Positions 1 through 9,100 of a DNA stretch of 42,589 bases are shown piece by piece. The stretch is from Nocardia mexicana NBRC 108244. GTDB taxonomy: Bacteria; Actinomycetota; Actinomycetes; Mycobacteriales; Mycobacteriaceae. The DNA lies in assembly GCF_001613165.1 (NCBI RefSeq), contig NZ_BDBV01000120.1, positions 1 to 42,589 of the forward strand, written 5' to 3'. The translations under genes and the position numbers were made by a program. A model generated the notes under the pieces. The model did no database searches and was not told the origin of the DNA. It saw only the letters and a program-made list of their open reading frames with translations. Numbering within the stretch: position 1 is the first letter of the stretch; each line of letters opens with the position of its first letter.

Positions 1-993
1 GCCGCCGGCCTGGCCGCCGCCGCCCTGGCCGCCCCCGGACTCGCCACCCTCGGATCCTCCGGCCCATTTCTGATTGCTCTTGTAGACCGCGTCGACCCGC
101 TTGTACACCTGTTCCAAGGCGTCGGCGATCTGCATCATGAGCTTGGTTTCCTGCGGGGCTTTCAGCTTGCCCTTGCCGACCGCCTTCAGTTTCGTTTGGA
201 GCTCGGCGACGATCTGCTTGATCGCGCGCAGCGTCTCGTCCTTCTCGGCCGCCACCTCGACGGCGGTCTTCGCGACCTGGTTGTCGAATTCCAGCAGCGA
301 TGTCTGGCGCGTCTGCACCGCGGCGAGGGCTTCCCGGTAGTTCTCGGTGGCTTTGCCCTTGCCGAGCGTCTTGACCACCACGGGCTTCAGCAGATCATCG
401 ACCGGTGGGGGCGGTACGGGCACACCGCGGCCCAGCAGATCCACGGCCGTCTGTATTGCCGTGTCGGCCATGTTGACGAAGGATCGCAGCGCGGGCGAGG
501 CGCCCGGCGGCGGTTCCAGCGGCACGTCCCAGTAGTGCTTGGGTTTCGTGGGAGCGGGCTCACCGGGCGCTATCTTTATCTTTCGCCTGGGGCCCGATTG
601 CTCTTCCGCGGAGGGATAGGTGTCGTCGCGTCGGCCCGGTTCGGGGCGGCCACCGCCGTTCCGTTCCCCGCTGCCCGGCTGGGGCTGACCCGCACCACCG
701 GCGGGGTCCGCCGGTCGCAGTGGCCCGATCCCCCCGGCGCCGCCGTCCGGGCCGTGCTGTCCGCCAGCGGGTCCGCCGTCCGGGCCGCGCTGGCCATCGG
801 CGGGCCGCTGGTCCTGGCCGGGCGGCTGCTCTCCGGGATGCTCGGGCCGCTTCTCGTCGCGCGGGCGTTCCGGCCCCTCGCCGCCGGCTTCGGCGGAATG
901 CTGTTCGGCCGCACGGTTCTCGCCGTTGGGTGCGCTGGAAAAAGGCAGCACCGCAAGGCTCGCGCGAGTATTCTCCGCTGCGTCCTCCGCCAT
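1..993 (-). CDS. Unknown Gly/Pro-rich protein with helical C-terminal half (partial)
   Basis: An open minus-strand frame runs from ATG at 993 off the left edge, giving at least 331 residues; an in-frame stop lies upstream at 1024-1026, so the start is bracketed. Residues about 20-150 are low-complexity, rich in Gly, Pro, Glu, Arg and Gln. Residues about 165-310 look alpha-helical with charged heptad-like stretches (around DNQVAKTAVEVAAEK and LRAIKQIVAELQTKLKA). A Gly/Gln/Ser-rich tail begins just before the edge. I see no signal peptide and no membrane segment. It is divergent from the C40 peptidase gene at 1180 and next to an ESX locus, so an ESX accessory or substrate role is possible, but that is only positional inference. 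I do not recognise the family. The coding call rests on clean third-position G/C bias through the whole frame. Confidence 0.72.
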   Translation of the reverse strand, partial: MAEDAAENTRASLAVLPFSSAPNGENRAAEQHSAEAGGEGPERPRDEKRPEHPGEQPPGQDQRPADGQRGPDGGPAGGQHGPDGGAGGIGPLRPADPAGGAGQPQPGSGERNGGGRPEPGRRDDTYPSAEEQSGPRRKIKIAPGEPAPTKPKHYWDVPLEPPPGASPALRSFVNMADTAIQTAVDLLGRGVPVPPPPVDDLLKPVVVKTLGKGKATENYREALAAVQTRQTSLLEFDNQVAKTAVEVAAEKDETLRAIKQIVAELQTKLKAVGKGKLKAPQETKLMMQIADALEQVYKRVDAVYKSNQKWAGGSEGGESGGGQGGGGQAGG

Positions 994-1036
994 TCTCCGG
1001 CACCGCCTCCCTCGAGTTCTTCCTCATTGTCGAGCC

Positions 1037-1052
1037 TTCCCGGGATTGGGAA
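1037..1052. promoter_or_regulatory. Weak copy of the CCCA-N4-TGGG inverted repeat
   Basis: TTCCCG-GGAT-TGGGAA lies in the divergent promoter region between the left-edge gene (start 993) and the C40 peptidase gene (start 1180). Seen: inverted TTCCC/GGGAA arms with the same spacing as the stronger copies at 2752 and 10181. It differs from the best copy (TCCCCA-N4-TGGGGA) at three positions, so it is a weak member of the family. Confidence 0.35.
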
Positions 1053-1179
1053 GCGGAACCGTTTCGCCCCGCGGAGTTGTTGCCGCATAGTCGTCTTCAC
1101 TCCCGAATCCCAGGAACTCGGGACAGGCGCGCCGGCGTGCGAATGTCCGGGCCGATCGAGAGGCAGTCGATGAACAGCG

Positions 1180-2142
1180 ATGGCGGGCCCCATGTCACCG
1201 CAACTGACTGCTGACCTCGACGGGGTCCTGAACTCGTTGCTCGGGCTCTATGGCAACGGGCAACCGGCCCCGGGCGCCGCGGCCTCGGTGGCGTCGTCGA
1301 TCTCGGCCGACATCAGTAAGCACGTCGGCGCCAAGACAGACGCCTATTCGAATGCCCGCGGTATGCAGGTCGCTACGGCCGAAGCCCACGCGGGCAGGGA
1401 TTCCGTTGTGCACCAGGCTGTTTCGGCCGCGGGCGACGGGACCGTGAACGGTCGTGGCCGGGTGAGTAACCAGATTGCCGATCTGCAGACCCGGATGCAG
1501 GCGATCGCGTCGGTCGGCGACACCCGCTTCAGTGGACCGGCGCTGCTCGATTCCGCGCAGAGCACGCTCTCGAACGTCACCAAACAGGTGAATTCCGATG
1601 TCGCGGCGGCACATCAGCAGGCGGCACGGATCATGCCGCCGAGAACACCACAGCGCACCCGCGGCCGGGTCACGCCGGTATCGCGGCGCAAACGCAAGGC
1701 CCGCTCGGCATCGGTTCGCTCGCGTAGCGGTCGGCCGCGTCGCCCGGTGCCGTCGGACGGGACCGCCGGTGGCAAGGCGGTCAGCGCGGCCAGCGCCCAC
1801 CTCGGCGCGCCCTACATCTGGGGCGGAGGCGGGGCCGGCGGGCCGACCGGCGGTGGCTTCGACTGCTCCGGGCTGACCCAGTACGCGGTGGCCCAGGCGA
1901 CCGACGGGCAGGTGGTGCTGCCCCGCACCACCTACGACCAGATCTACAGCGGTGAGCGGGTGCATCCGAGCGACGTGCGTCCGGGCGATCTGGTGTTCCC
2001 CGCCAGTTCGTTCAGTTCCCGTGGGCCGGAACATGTCCAGCTCGCGGCGGGTAACGGCATGGTGATCGAGGCGCCCTACTCCGGCTCGCACGTGAAATGG
2101 TCCAGCATGCCCCCCGACGCCGTCGTGGTGCGAGTGATGTGA
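1180..2142 (+). CDS. NlpC/P60 (C40) peptidase with N-terminal helical ESX-type domain
   Basis: 320 residues. The N-terminal ~150 residues are helical and resemble the DUF4226-type region of mycobacterial ESX-linked proteins. The C-terminal ~125 residues are an NlpC/P60 cell-wall endopeptidase domain: GAPYIWGGGG, then FDCSGLTQYA with the nucleophile Cys229, DLVFPASSF, and PEHVQLAAGNG with His285. Such enzymes cut peptidoglycan stem peptides outside the membrane. There is no classical signal peptide, so ESX-dependent export is plausible. Its place just before the ecc genes recalls Rv3896c beside eccB2 in M. tuberculosis. Odd: residues about 150-182 (1629-1727) are Arg/Pro-rich and read much more naturally in another frame, as if two compensating frameshifts flank the linker. 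ATG at 1192 is an alternative start; neither start has a clear ribosome binding site. Confidence 0.82.
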   Translation: MAGPMSPQLTADLDGVLNSLLGLYGNGQPAPGAAASVASSISADISKHVGAKTDAYSNARGMQVATAEAHAGRDSVVHQAVSAAGDGTVNGRGRVSNQIADLQTRMQAIASVGDTRFSGPALLDSAQSTLSNVTKQVNSDVAAAHQQAARIMPPRTPQRTRGRVTPVSRRKRKARSASVRSRSGRPRRPVPSDGTAGGKAVSAASAHLGAPYIWGGGGAGGPTGGGFDCSGLTQYAVAQATDGQVVLPRTTYDQIYSGERVHPSDVRPGDLVFPASSFSSRGPEHVQLAAGNGMVIEAPYSGSHVKWSSMPPDAVVVRVM

Positions 2143-2383
2143 GCGCCGAGCGCGCTGGAATCCGATGTGCTGGACGGCGACGTCCGCGTCGGAAGATCTG
2201 ATCCAGGCAGCGACCGATGGGGCTGCCGGGCCACCGCCGGTCGCCGCCTGGGGAGTCGCCGGGGTGAGGTTACCGGTGAGGGGGCCGGTGCATCCCGCAC
2301 GACTCGGGGGGTTCGGAAAGGAACCGTCCTCTCGCGGCGGCCGACGGCCGGATCACGGTCGCCGACCGCCGCTCCAAGGTGTT

Positions 2384-2412
2384 GGTTCGGCGGGATGAGG
2401 AACCGCCGAACC
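2384..2412. terminator. Hairpin after the C40 peptidase gene
   Basis: Perfect 10-bp arms, GGTTCGGCGG (2384-2393) and CCGCCGAACC (2403-2412), enclose a 9-nt loop. There is no T-run. It lies about 240 nt past the peptidase stop and 12 nt before the promoter-like element at 2425, so it could isolate the ESX operon from upstream transcription. A shorter 5-bp hairpin overlaps the peptidase stop codon (2142-2156). Confidence 0.5.
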
Positions 2413-2424
2413 GATACCAACTAT

Positions 2425-2445
2425 ACCGCTAAACGACGGCACATT
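2425..2445 (+). promoter_or_regulatory. Copy A of the CCGYTRAACAACGG-YACATT element, before eccA
   Basis: The sequence is ACCGCTAAACGACGG followed by CACATT. It aligns without gaps to the elements at 22363, 29647 and 33803. The terminal hexamer sits where a -10 box would be, and the imperfect inverted repeat CCGCT...GACGG fills the spacer. If it drives eccA (start 2837) the transcript has a leader of nearly 390 nt. Confidence 0.55.
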
Positions 2446-2451
2446 CAATAG

Positions 2452-2488
2452 TGGGCCGATAATTTTTGGTTTGAAGTCGATCGGCCCA
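2452..2488 (+). other. Leader hairpin 1 upstream of eccA
   Basis: Perfect 9-bp arms, TGGGCCGAT (2452-2460) and ATCGGCCCA (2480-2488), enclose a 19-nt T-rich loop. It begins 6 nt after the promoter-like element at 2425-2445, so it would form near the 5' end of the transcript. Confidence 0.5.
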
Positions 2489-2589
2489 GGTGGGTGGTGG
2501 ATTCCGGCTTGGAGTGCGCTGAAAATGACGGGGGTGGGGGCTGGAAATGGGAGGAGAGTGCGTGATGGCCGGTGATGGGCCTCGGGGAA

Positions 2590-2627
2590 GGCGGCCGGTC
2601 GGCGAGGGGGGCTGCCGACCGGCCGCC
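2590..2627 (+). other. Leader hairpin 2 upstream of eccA, very stable
   Basis: Perfect 14-bp arms, GGCGGCCGGTCGGC (2590-2603) and GCCGACCGGCCGCC (2614-2627), enclose a 10-nt G-rich loop. This is the strongest hairpin I found in the window. It sits 210 nt before eccA and could act as an attenuator or as part of a structured regulatory RNA; there is no T-run after it. Confidence 0.6.
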
Positions 2628-2751
2628 GCAACGGGCGCCTGCAGGTGTGGGATAGGGAAGCGCCCGGAAGCGAAGAGTATCGCCAGAAACCGGCGCGATC
2701 AATATCGGACACTTGGACAGCGTCGTATGCTGCGGCGTCATCGCGTCCACC

Positions 2752-2767
2752 TTCCCAATGGTGGGAA
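2752..2767. promoter_or_regulatory. Inverted-repeat operator before eccA
   Basis: TTCCCA-ATGG-TGGGAA is a perfect inverted repeat with 6-bp arms. It lies 70 bp before the eccA start and just upstream of a possible promoter (TTCACC / TATGGT). It belongs to the same family as 10181, 22311, 40541, 41013 and 41894. Confidence 0.6.
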
Positions 2768-2836
2768 TCGACCCGATTCACCGCTTCTCCCGACTGTCTA
2801 TGGTTCGGGCAGGCGAGAGCGGCGGAAGGGAAGTCG

Positions 2837-4597
2837 GTGTCAGCGGCCGAGGACGCGTTCTATACAGGTGTTCAATCTTTGGGGTTGGTCGCGGGCGGTG
2901 TGCGCAATGCGGAGCATGCGCTCGCTGCCTTCCGGGCCGCCACCGATCTCGATCCGGATATGTGCGATGCCTGGCTGGGCCGCGCCATGGCGGGCGAGAT
3001 CACCTCAGAAGTGATCTACGGGGCCTATCGGTCCGTGCACAATCTCTACCGCGACCAGCAGCGGGCCGGTCTGTCCGACCGCGCGCTGTGGTGTCAGGTC
3101 GAGATCGGGATGTACGGGTTGCGGGTGGCGATGGCCGATCGCGATCAGATCGCGATCGCGCAGGCGTGCTCGTATGCCGAGGGCGGCGAGTGGCAGGAGG
3201 CCGCCGCGATTCTCGCGCAGGTCTCCGCCGACGATGTGGCGGACTTCGTCCGAATGTCGTTGTACTACAGGACGAAACGGTGGGTCGACGTGATCGACTC
3301 CCGGACCGCCAAGCCGACGCTGGAGGACGGGCTGCTCGATATCGCGGCCGAACTGATGACCGCCCAGTCGCTGGCCCACCTGGGCCGGCTCGGCGAGGCT
3401 TTGCCGCGCGCCCAGCGCATCGTCGAGGACAGTTCCTCGGGCAACACCTCTTACATCTGGGCCGACGCGCACTTCCTGCTGGGAATGCTGCTGCGGCACA
3501 ACGGCGATCACGACAATGCCGACCGAATCCTCAAGGGGCTGCAGGGTTCGGGCCTGTGGCCGGAACGCGAGGAGTGGCAGCGCGCGGTCAAGGACAAGAC
3601 CTATCGGCTCGAGATCACCACGCCGGATCTGCTCGCCTCTCGCACCGATCTGTGGGATCCGAAGACCGGCGACGATCCGGCCGAGGCGGCGGCCTCGGCC
3701 GCCCGCGAGGAGCGGGAGACCCTGCTCACCGAGGCGTCGGAGCTGCTGCAGGCCCAGATCGGCATGGATTCGGTCAAGGAGCAGGTCGACCGCCTCAAGT
3801 CCGGGGTGCTGATGGACCAGGTGCGCGCCAAGCGCGGACTGGCCGTGGAGTCCAAGTCGCAGCATCTGATCTTCTCGGGTCCGCCCGGCACCGGCAAGAC
3901 GACCATCGCGCGGGTGATCGCCAAGATCTTCGCCGGTCTCGGCGTCGTCGAGAACTCCGAAGTCATCGAGGTCTCGCGAAATGACATGGTGGGCACGCAC
4001 CTTGGGCATACCGCGCCGAAAACCAATGCGCTGATCGACTCCGCGCTCGGCGGTGTGCTGTTCATCGACGAGGCGTACACGCTGATCCAGGAGGGGCTGT
4101 CCGGCGGTGACGCCTTCGGCAAGGAGGCCGTCGACACGCTGCTGGCACGAATGGAGAACGACCGCGACAAACTGGTCGTGATCATCGCCGGTTACGAGGA
4201 CCAGATCGACCGCTTCCTCGCCTCCAACGACGGCCTGGCCTCCCGCTTCACCAAGCGGATCCGGTTCTCCAGCTACGGCGCCGAGGAACTGGTGCGAATC
4301 GCGGATCACATTGCGCACAAGAAGGATTCGGTGCTGTCCGAGCAGGCTCGCGAGGTTCTGCACGACCGGTGTGAGCAGCTGGCCGAGCAGACGCGCAACG
4401 GACGCAGGCTGATCGATCTGGCCGGTAACGGCCGCTTCGTCCGCAATGTCGTCGAGGCCGCGGAGGCCGAACGCGACTACCGCTTCACCCGGGAGAACGT
4501 CGATGTCGCAGCGATGACCAACGAGGAACTGATGACCGTCGACGCCTTCGACATCTCCGCCGCACTGGCGGGGCTGGCGCCCGCCTCGACGAGCTGA
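2837..4597 (+). CDS. eccA: ESX AAA+ ATPase EccA
   Basis: 586 residues from GTG 2837. This start is preceded by a good ribosome binding site (GGAAGGG) and begins VSAAEDAFYTGVQSLG, as EccA proteins do; in-frame codons further upstream are leader. The N-terminal ~300 residues form TPR-like helices. The C-terminal half is a CbxX/CfqX AAA+ domain with Walker A GPPGTGKT (348-355, Lys354) and Walker B VLFIDEAY (Asp411, Glu412). EccA is a soluble hexameric ATPase thought to release EspG chaperones from PE-PPE substrates. It is first in the operon, 5 bp before eccB. In mycobacterial ESX-1 and ESX-3 eccA also precedes eccB, whereas in ESX-2 it is at the other end. The family call is secure. Confidence 0.95.
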   Translation: MSAAEDAFYTGVQSLGLVAGGVRNAEHALAAFRAATDLDPDMCDAWLGRAMAGEITSEVIYGAYRSVHNLYRDQQRAGLSDRALWCQVEIGMYGLRVAMADRDQIAIAQACSYAEGGEWQEAAAILAQVSADDVADFVRMSLYYRTKRWVDVIDSRTAKPTLEDGLLDIAAELMTAQSLAHLGRLGEALPRAQRIVEDSSSGNTSYIWADAHFLLGMLLRHNGDHDNADRILKGLQGSGLWPEREEWQRAVKDKTYRLEITTPDLLASRTDLWDPKTGDDPAEAAASAAREERETLLTEASELLQAQIGMDSVKEQVDRLKSGVLMDQVRAKRGLAVESKSQHLIFSGPPGTGKTTIARVIAKIFAGLGVVENSEVIEVSRNDMVGTHLGHTAPKTNALIDSALGGVLFIDEAYTLIQEGLSGGDAFGKEAVDTLLARMENDRDKLVVIIAGYEDQIDRFLASNDGLASRFTKRIRFSSYGAEELVRIADHIAHKKDSVLSEQAREVLHDRCEQLAEQTRNGRRLIDLAGNGRFVRNVVEAAEAERDYRFTRENVDVAAMTNEELMTVDAFDISAALAGLAPASTS

Positions 4598-4602
4598 CGC
4601 CT

Positions 4603-6156
4603 GTGGCCCGTTTCCGGGTGGTGACCAAACACCAGATTTCGGGGTGGCGGTTCCTCCTACGCCGGATCGAGCATGCGCTGGTGCGGCGCGATGCCTCGAT
4701 GATCGACGACCCGCAGCGCGGACGCTCCACGGCGTTGTCGATCGGTATCGCGCTGGCGTGCGTGATCATCGCGGGCGCCGCGATCCTGTCGTTCTTCAAG
4801 CCCGCCAAGAAGGTCGGCAATTCGAATATCGTCGCCGAGAAGGACACCGGCGCGCTGTTCGTGCGTCTGGAGAACCGGATGTACCCGGCGCTGAATCTGA
4901 CTTCGGCGCGACTGATCGCGGGCAGTCCCGGCAATCCGGTGCCGGTCTCGCGTGATGAGCTCGCGAAGTTCCCACGCGGGCCGTGGGTCGGCATTCCGGG
5001 AGCGCCGGGCAGCATCACCGACAGCGGCGGCCGCGACTCGTCCTGGGCGGTGTGCGATACGACGAGAACCGGCGCCGCAGCGCCGGTGAACCAGGCGACG
5101 GGACTGCCGACGACCGCCGGATCCGCGGTGCGCACCACCGCCATCGGTGGTCCGCTGACCGTCGACGGGGACGCCATCGCGCCGCTCGGCGAGAATGCGG
5201 CACGACTGCTGCGCGCCGACTCCACCACGTGGCTTGTCTACCGCGACAAGGACAAGGGCATCGTGCGCGCCAGAATCAACCTCTCCGACTCGGCGGTGAC
5301 CCTGGCGCTGGGTATCGATGCGACCGCGCCGGTGACGACCGCTTCCAAGGGCCTGATCGATGCGCTTCCGGAAACCCCGCCGCTGCGGGTGCCCGAGATA
5401 CCCGGTGCGGGCAACACCGCGACACTGAGTTCGGGGATGTCGGTGACGGTCGGTTCCGTACTGACGGTGTCCGCACCGGATCGGGCGGTGTCGTACTACC
5501 TCGTTGCGGAATCGGGGCTGGTACAGATCAGCCCCGTGCTGGCGGCCATGGTCCGTAATGCCGACACCCGCGGCAGCGTGGGGACGACGACGGTCGGTCC
5601 GAACGTGGTCGCGGCCAATCTGCAACCCGGCGCGTGGCCGGGAACGGCGGACTATCCGACCCAGCGAGTGGAACTCGTGGATCCGGAGCGCTCCGGCGTG
5701 ACCTGCTACCACTGGTCCCGGGGCGGCGGCGATCCGAATGCGGCCACCGAACTGCTGGTCGGGCGCCAGCTGCCGCTGCCTCCCGATCAGCAGAACCGGG
5801 CCGTCGGTCTGGTGACGGCCGCGACGTCCCGCGGCGCCACCGCCGACGCGGCCCAACTGTCCGCCGGCCGCTTCGTGCAGGTGACCGGGGAAGATCCGGG
5901 GTCGCCGCGTCGGGAGGCGCTGTTCTGGATCTCCGACAGCGGGGTGCGCTACGGCATCGATGTCGCATCCGGTGATACCTCGGACCGGACGTTGGCGGCC
6001 CTGGGATTGCGCGCCCCGATTCCGGCGCCGTGGAGTGTGGTGTCGCTGTTCGCGACCGGGCCGACGCTCTCGCAGCGCGATGCCCGCCTCCAGCACGACG
6101 GCATTCCGACCAACAAGGGTTCCATCGGATTGCCGACGAAGGACGGGGCGCCGTGA
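4603..6156 (+). CDS. eccB: ESX membrane core protein EccB
   Basis: 517 residues from GTG 4603. The N-terminus RVVTKHQISGWRFLLRRIEHAL is the EccB signature: a cytoplasmic amphipathic stretch before a single membrane helix at about residues 47-64 (ALSIGIALACVIIAGAA). The remaining ~450 residues are periplasmic and form the repeat domains that dimerise at the top of the ESX complex. Length matches the family. It follows eccA by 5 bp and its stop overlaps the eccC GTG, so the two are translationally coupled. Confidence 0.95.
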   Translation: MARFRVVTKHQISGWRFLLRRIEHALVRRDASMIDDPQRGRSTALSIGIALACVIIAGAAILSFFKPAKKVGNSNIVAEKDTGALFVRLENRMYPALNLTSARLIAGSPGNPVPVSRDELAKFPRGPWVGIPGAPGSITDSGGRDSSWAVCDTTRTGAAAPVNQATGLPTTAGSAVRTTAIGGPLTVDGDAIAPLGENAARLLRADSTTWLVYRDKDKGIVRARINLSDSAVTLALGIDATAPVTTASKGLIDALPETPPLRVPEIPGAGNTATLSSGMSVTVGSVLTVSAPDRAVSYYLVAESGLVQISPVLAAMVRNADTRGSVGTTTVGPNVVAANLQPGAWPGTADYPTQRVELVDPERSGVTCYHWSRGGGDPNAATELLVGRQLPLPPDQQNRAVGLVTAATSRGATADAAQLSAGRFVQVTGEDPGSPRREALFWISDSGVRYGIDVASGDTSDRTLAALGLRAPIPAPWSVVSLFATGPTLSQRDARLQHDGIPTNKGSIGLPTKDGAP

Positions 6157-9100
6157 CCACGACTCGTCGATTCGTCCGTCCGGCGCGCACGGTGCGCGGA
6201 CCGAAGGCGCCCGCGGTCACCGAACTGCGCCTGCAACCGCCGACGGAATTGCCCAACCCCGTACCGGTTTCGCGGCTGAAGATGATCCTGCCCGTGGTCA
6301 TGGTGGCCGGCATGGGCGGGATGATGGTGATGATGTTCCGCAACGGCGGCGGAGCAGTGAACCCGATGATGCTGATGTTCCCGGCGATGATGCTGTTCTC
6401 GATGTTCGGCATGATGGGCGGGGCGATGAGCGGCAACAACTCCGGCGGCGCCGCGAGCCTGAACGAGGAGCGCAAGGACTATCTGCGCTCGATCGCCGAC
6501 AACCGCAAGACCGTACACACGGCCGAGACGGAACTGCACGCCTTCCTGCGGTACACCCACCCCGGCCCGGCCGAGATCGCACGGCTGGTCGGCGGCAAGC
6601 GGATGTGGGAGGTGCAGGTCGCCAGCCCGCAGTTCCTGCGGGTGCGGATCGGGCGCGGCCGCATCGCCAACCAGGTGCGTGTGATCGTGCCCGAGGCGGC
6701 GCCGACGTCGGATCTGGATCCGGTCGGCGTGGTCGAGGTGACGCGATTCGCGAAGGCCTATTCGACGGTCGGCGGCATGCCGGTCGCCATCAACCTGCTC
6801 TCCGCGCCGCAGGTCGGCCTCGACGGCGACCCGGCCGCCGTCGCCGGACTGGTGCGGGCGATGATCGCCGAGATCGTGGTGTTGCACGGGCCGGATCAGG
6901 TCGCGGTCGCCGCGGTGCTGTCGGATCCCGATGCGCCGCAGTGGTCCTGGCTGAAATGGCTGCCACACACCCAGCACCCCAATGACACCGATGCCATTGG
7001 TTCGGGCCGGATGGTCTACCGCACCGTAGCCGAGTTGCGGGCGAAGGTGCTGGCCGGGCTCAACCGCGGGCCGTTCTCGGCCAACAGCCAGCCCACCCTG
7101 GACCGCACCCACTACCTGCTGATCGTCGATGTCCCCGGTCAGGCCAGCGAGCGCGATATCTCGGGCATCGACGGCTGCACCTGGCTGCGCCTGGGCACCG
7201 CCGAGCAGAACCTTCCACGCGCGCTGACCTTCACGGTGTCCGAGGACCGGCACCTGCACGAGGTGGCCTCGCGCGGTCCGCGGCTGGTCGGCACGGCCGA
7301 CTCCATGTCGGTGCCGGCGATGACGTCGCTGGCGCGCAGTGTTTCGCCGTATCGCCTGTCGACGGTGGTGGAGGCGGTCGCGGCCGAACAGGCCAGCGGC
7401 GGCACGTCCTGGGAGGACATGGTCTCGATCCCGGACCCCGGCAATATCCGGGTCGAGCAGTACTGGCCTCGTCGCAGCGACAGCGACCGGGCCCGGCTGA
7501 ACATCCCGTTCGGGCACGACCCGACCGGTCAATTCGTCTACCTGGATATCAAGGAGTCCGCCGAGGAGGGTATGGGCCCGCACGGCATGTGCATCGGCGC
7601 GACGGGTTCGGGTAAGTCGGAATTCCTCCGGACCCTGGTGCTTTCGGCCGTCGCGACGCACTCGCCGGACACCTTGAACCTGCTGCTGGTGGACTTCAAG
7701 GGTGGTGCGACGTTTCTCGGGTTCGACCGGTTGCATCACGTCACCGCCGTGGTCACCAACATGGAGGAGGAGGCCGATCTCGTCACCCGTATGGAAGACG
7801 TGATCAACGGCGAAATGGCCCGGCGGCAACGCATCCTGCGCGATGCGGGCAACTTCGCCAGCGTCGCCGACTACGAGCGGGCACGCGAACAAGGCGCCCG
7901 GTTGGCTCCACTGCCCACGCTGCTGATCATCCTCGACGAGTTCGCCGAACTACTCGAACAGCACCCGAGCTTCTCGAAACTGTTCGTGGCCATCGGCCGA
8001 CTGGGTCGCTCGCTGCGCATCCACCTGCTGCTGGCGTCGCAGAAGGTGCCCGCCAACCGCATGGGTGAGCTCGAGGCCCACCTGTCGTATCGAATCGCGT
8101 TGCGCACCAACCAGACCAGTGACTCCCGCGACGCCATCGGCACCGCCGACGCCTACCACCTGCCGAAGAAGCCGGGCTCCGGATACCTGCGCGTCGGCGC
8201 CGGAGACCTGCAGCGATTCCAGGCGGCCTATGTCGGTGCTCCGTACCTGCCGCCGGTGCAGACCTCCGCCGCCTCGGCGCAACGCGCCCGGCGGGCGGGC
8301 GGCGGTTATCGTCCGCCACAGCAGTTCACCGTCGGGTACATCGCCGACGTGCGGCCGCAACCCATCATCGAGCCCGAACACGTTGCGCCCGAACCGGATA
8401 CCCCGGACGGTGAGCCGGTGACGGTCATGGAAACGGTCCTGCAGCAGCTGGGCGGCAACGGCCGCCGTGCACACAGGATGTGGCTGCCACCGCTGAATGT
8501 GCCCGCCACACTGGATCGGTTGATCTCCGCGGTGCAGCCGGGCAGTCTGCAGGTACCGGTAGCTCTCATCGACAAGCCGCGGCAGCAGCGGCAGGACGTG
8601 TGGGCGCTGGACATGTCCGGCGCCGGCGGGCATATGGCCGTGGTCGGCGGGCCGCAGTCCGGGAAATCGACTGCCCTGCAGACATTGGTCCTGTCCGCCG
8701 CACTGACCCATACTCCGGAGCAGGTGCAGTTCTACGGCCTGGACTTCTCCGGCGGTCTGTCCGGGCTGCGGGGTGTGCCGCATGTCGGCTCGATCGCCTC
8801 CTCCCGGGAGGGCGATCGGATCCGACGCACCTTCGCCCTGATCACGAGCCTGATGGCGAATCGGCAAGCGCTCTTCACCGAGCTGGGGATCGACGGCATG
8901 CGCGAGTTCCGTCGGCGTCGCAACTCGCCTGCGGAATCGGCCGAGCTCATGGCGCGTGGCGACCTGCACGGCGATGTGTTTCTCGTGATCGATGGCTGGG
9001 ATATCGGTTTCAGCGTCACCGGGCCGTACTACGACGAGTACATGCCGGTGATGGAGTCGATCGCCGTGCAGGGCCTCAACTACGGCATCCACCTGGTGGC

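Larger units (their letters stand above)
2446..2836 (+). other. Non-coding, strongly structured leader before eccA
   Basis: No convincing gene is seen between the C40 peptidase stop (2142) and eccA (2837). The part after element A contains two long perfect hairpins (2452-2488 and 2590-2627), a purine-rich ribosome-binding-like stretch near 2550, a second possible promoter (TTCACC 2777-2782, 16-nt spacer, TATGGT 2799-2804) and an inverted-repeat operator (2752-2767). The short frames here lack the third-position G/C pattern of the neighbouring genes. Confidence 0.5.

Noticed and set aside
2430..2463. WhiG/FliA-type sigma promoter (TAAA ... GCCGATAA) before eccA
   Set aside because: The two parts are 21 nt apart rather than about 15, and GCCGAT is explained by the hairpin arm.
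2559..2576. A five-codon leader peptide after a ribosome-binding-like stretch, upstream of hairpin 2
   Set aside because: A codon run this short cannot be told from chance, and it has no repeated regulatory codon.
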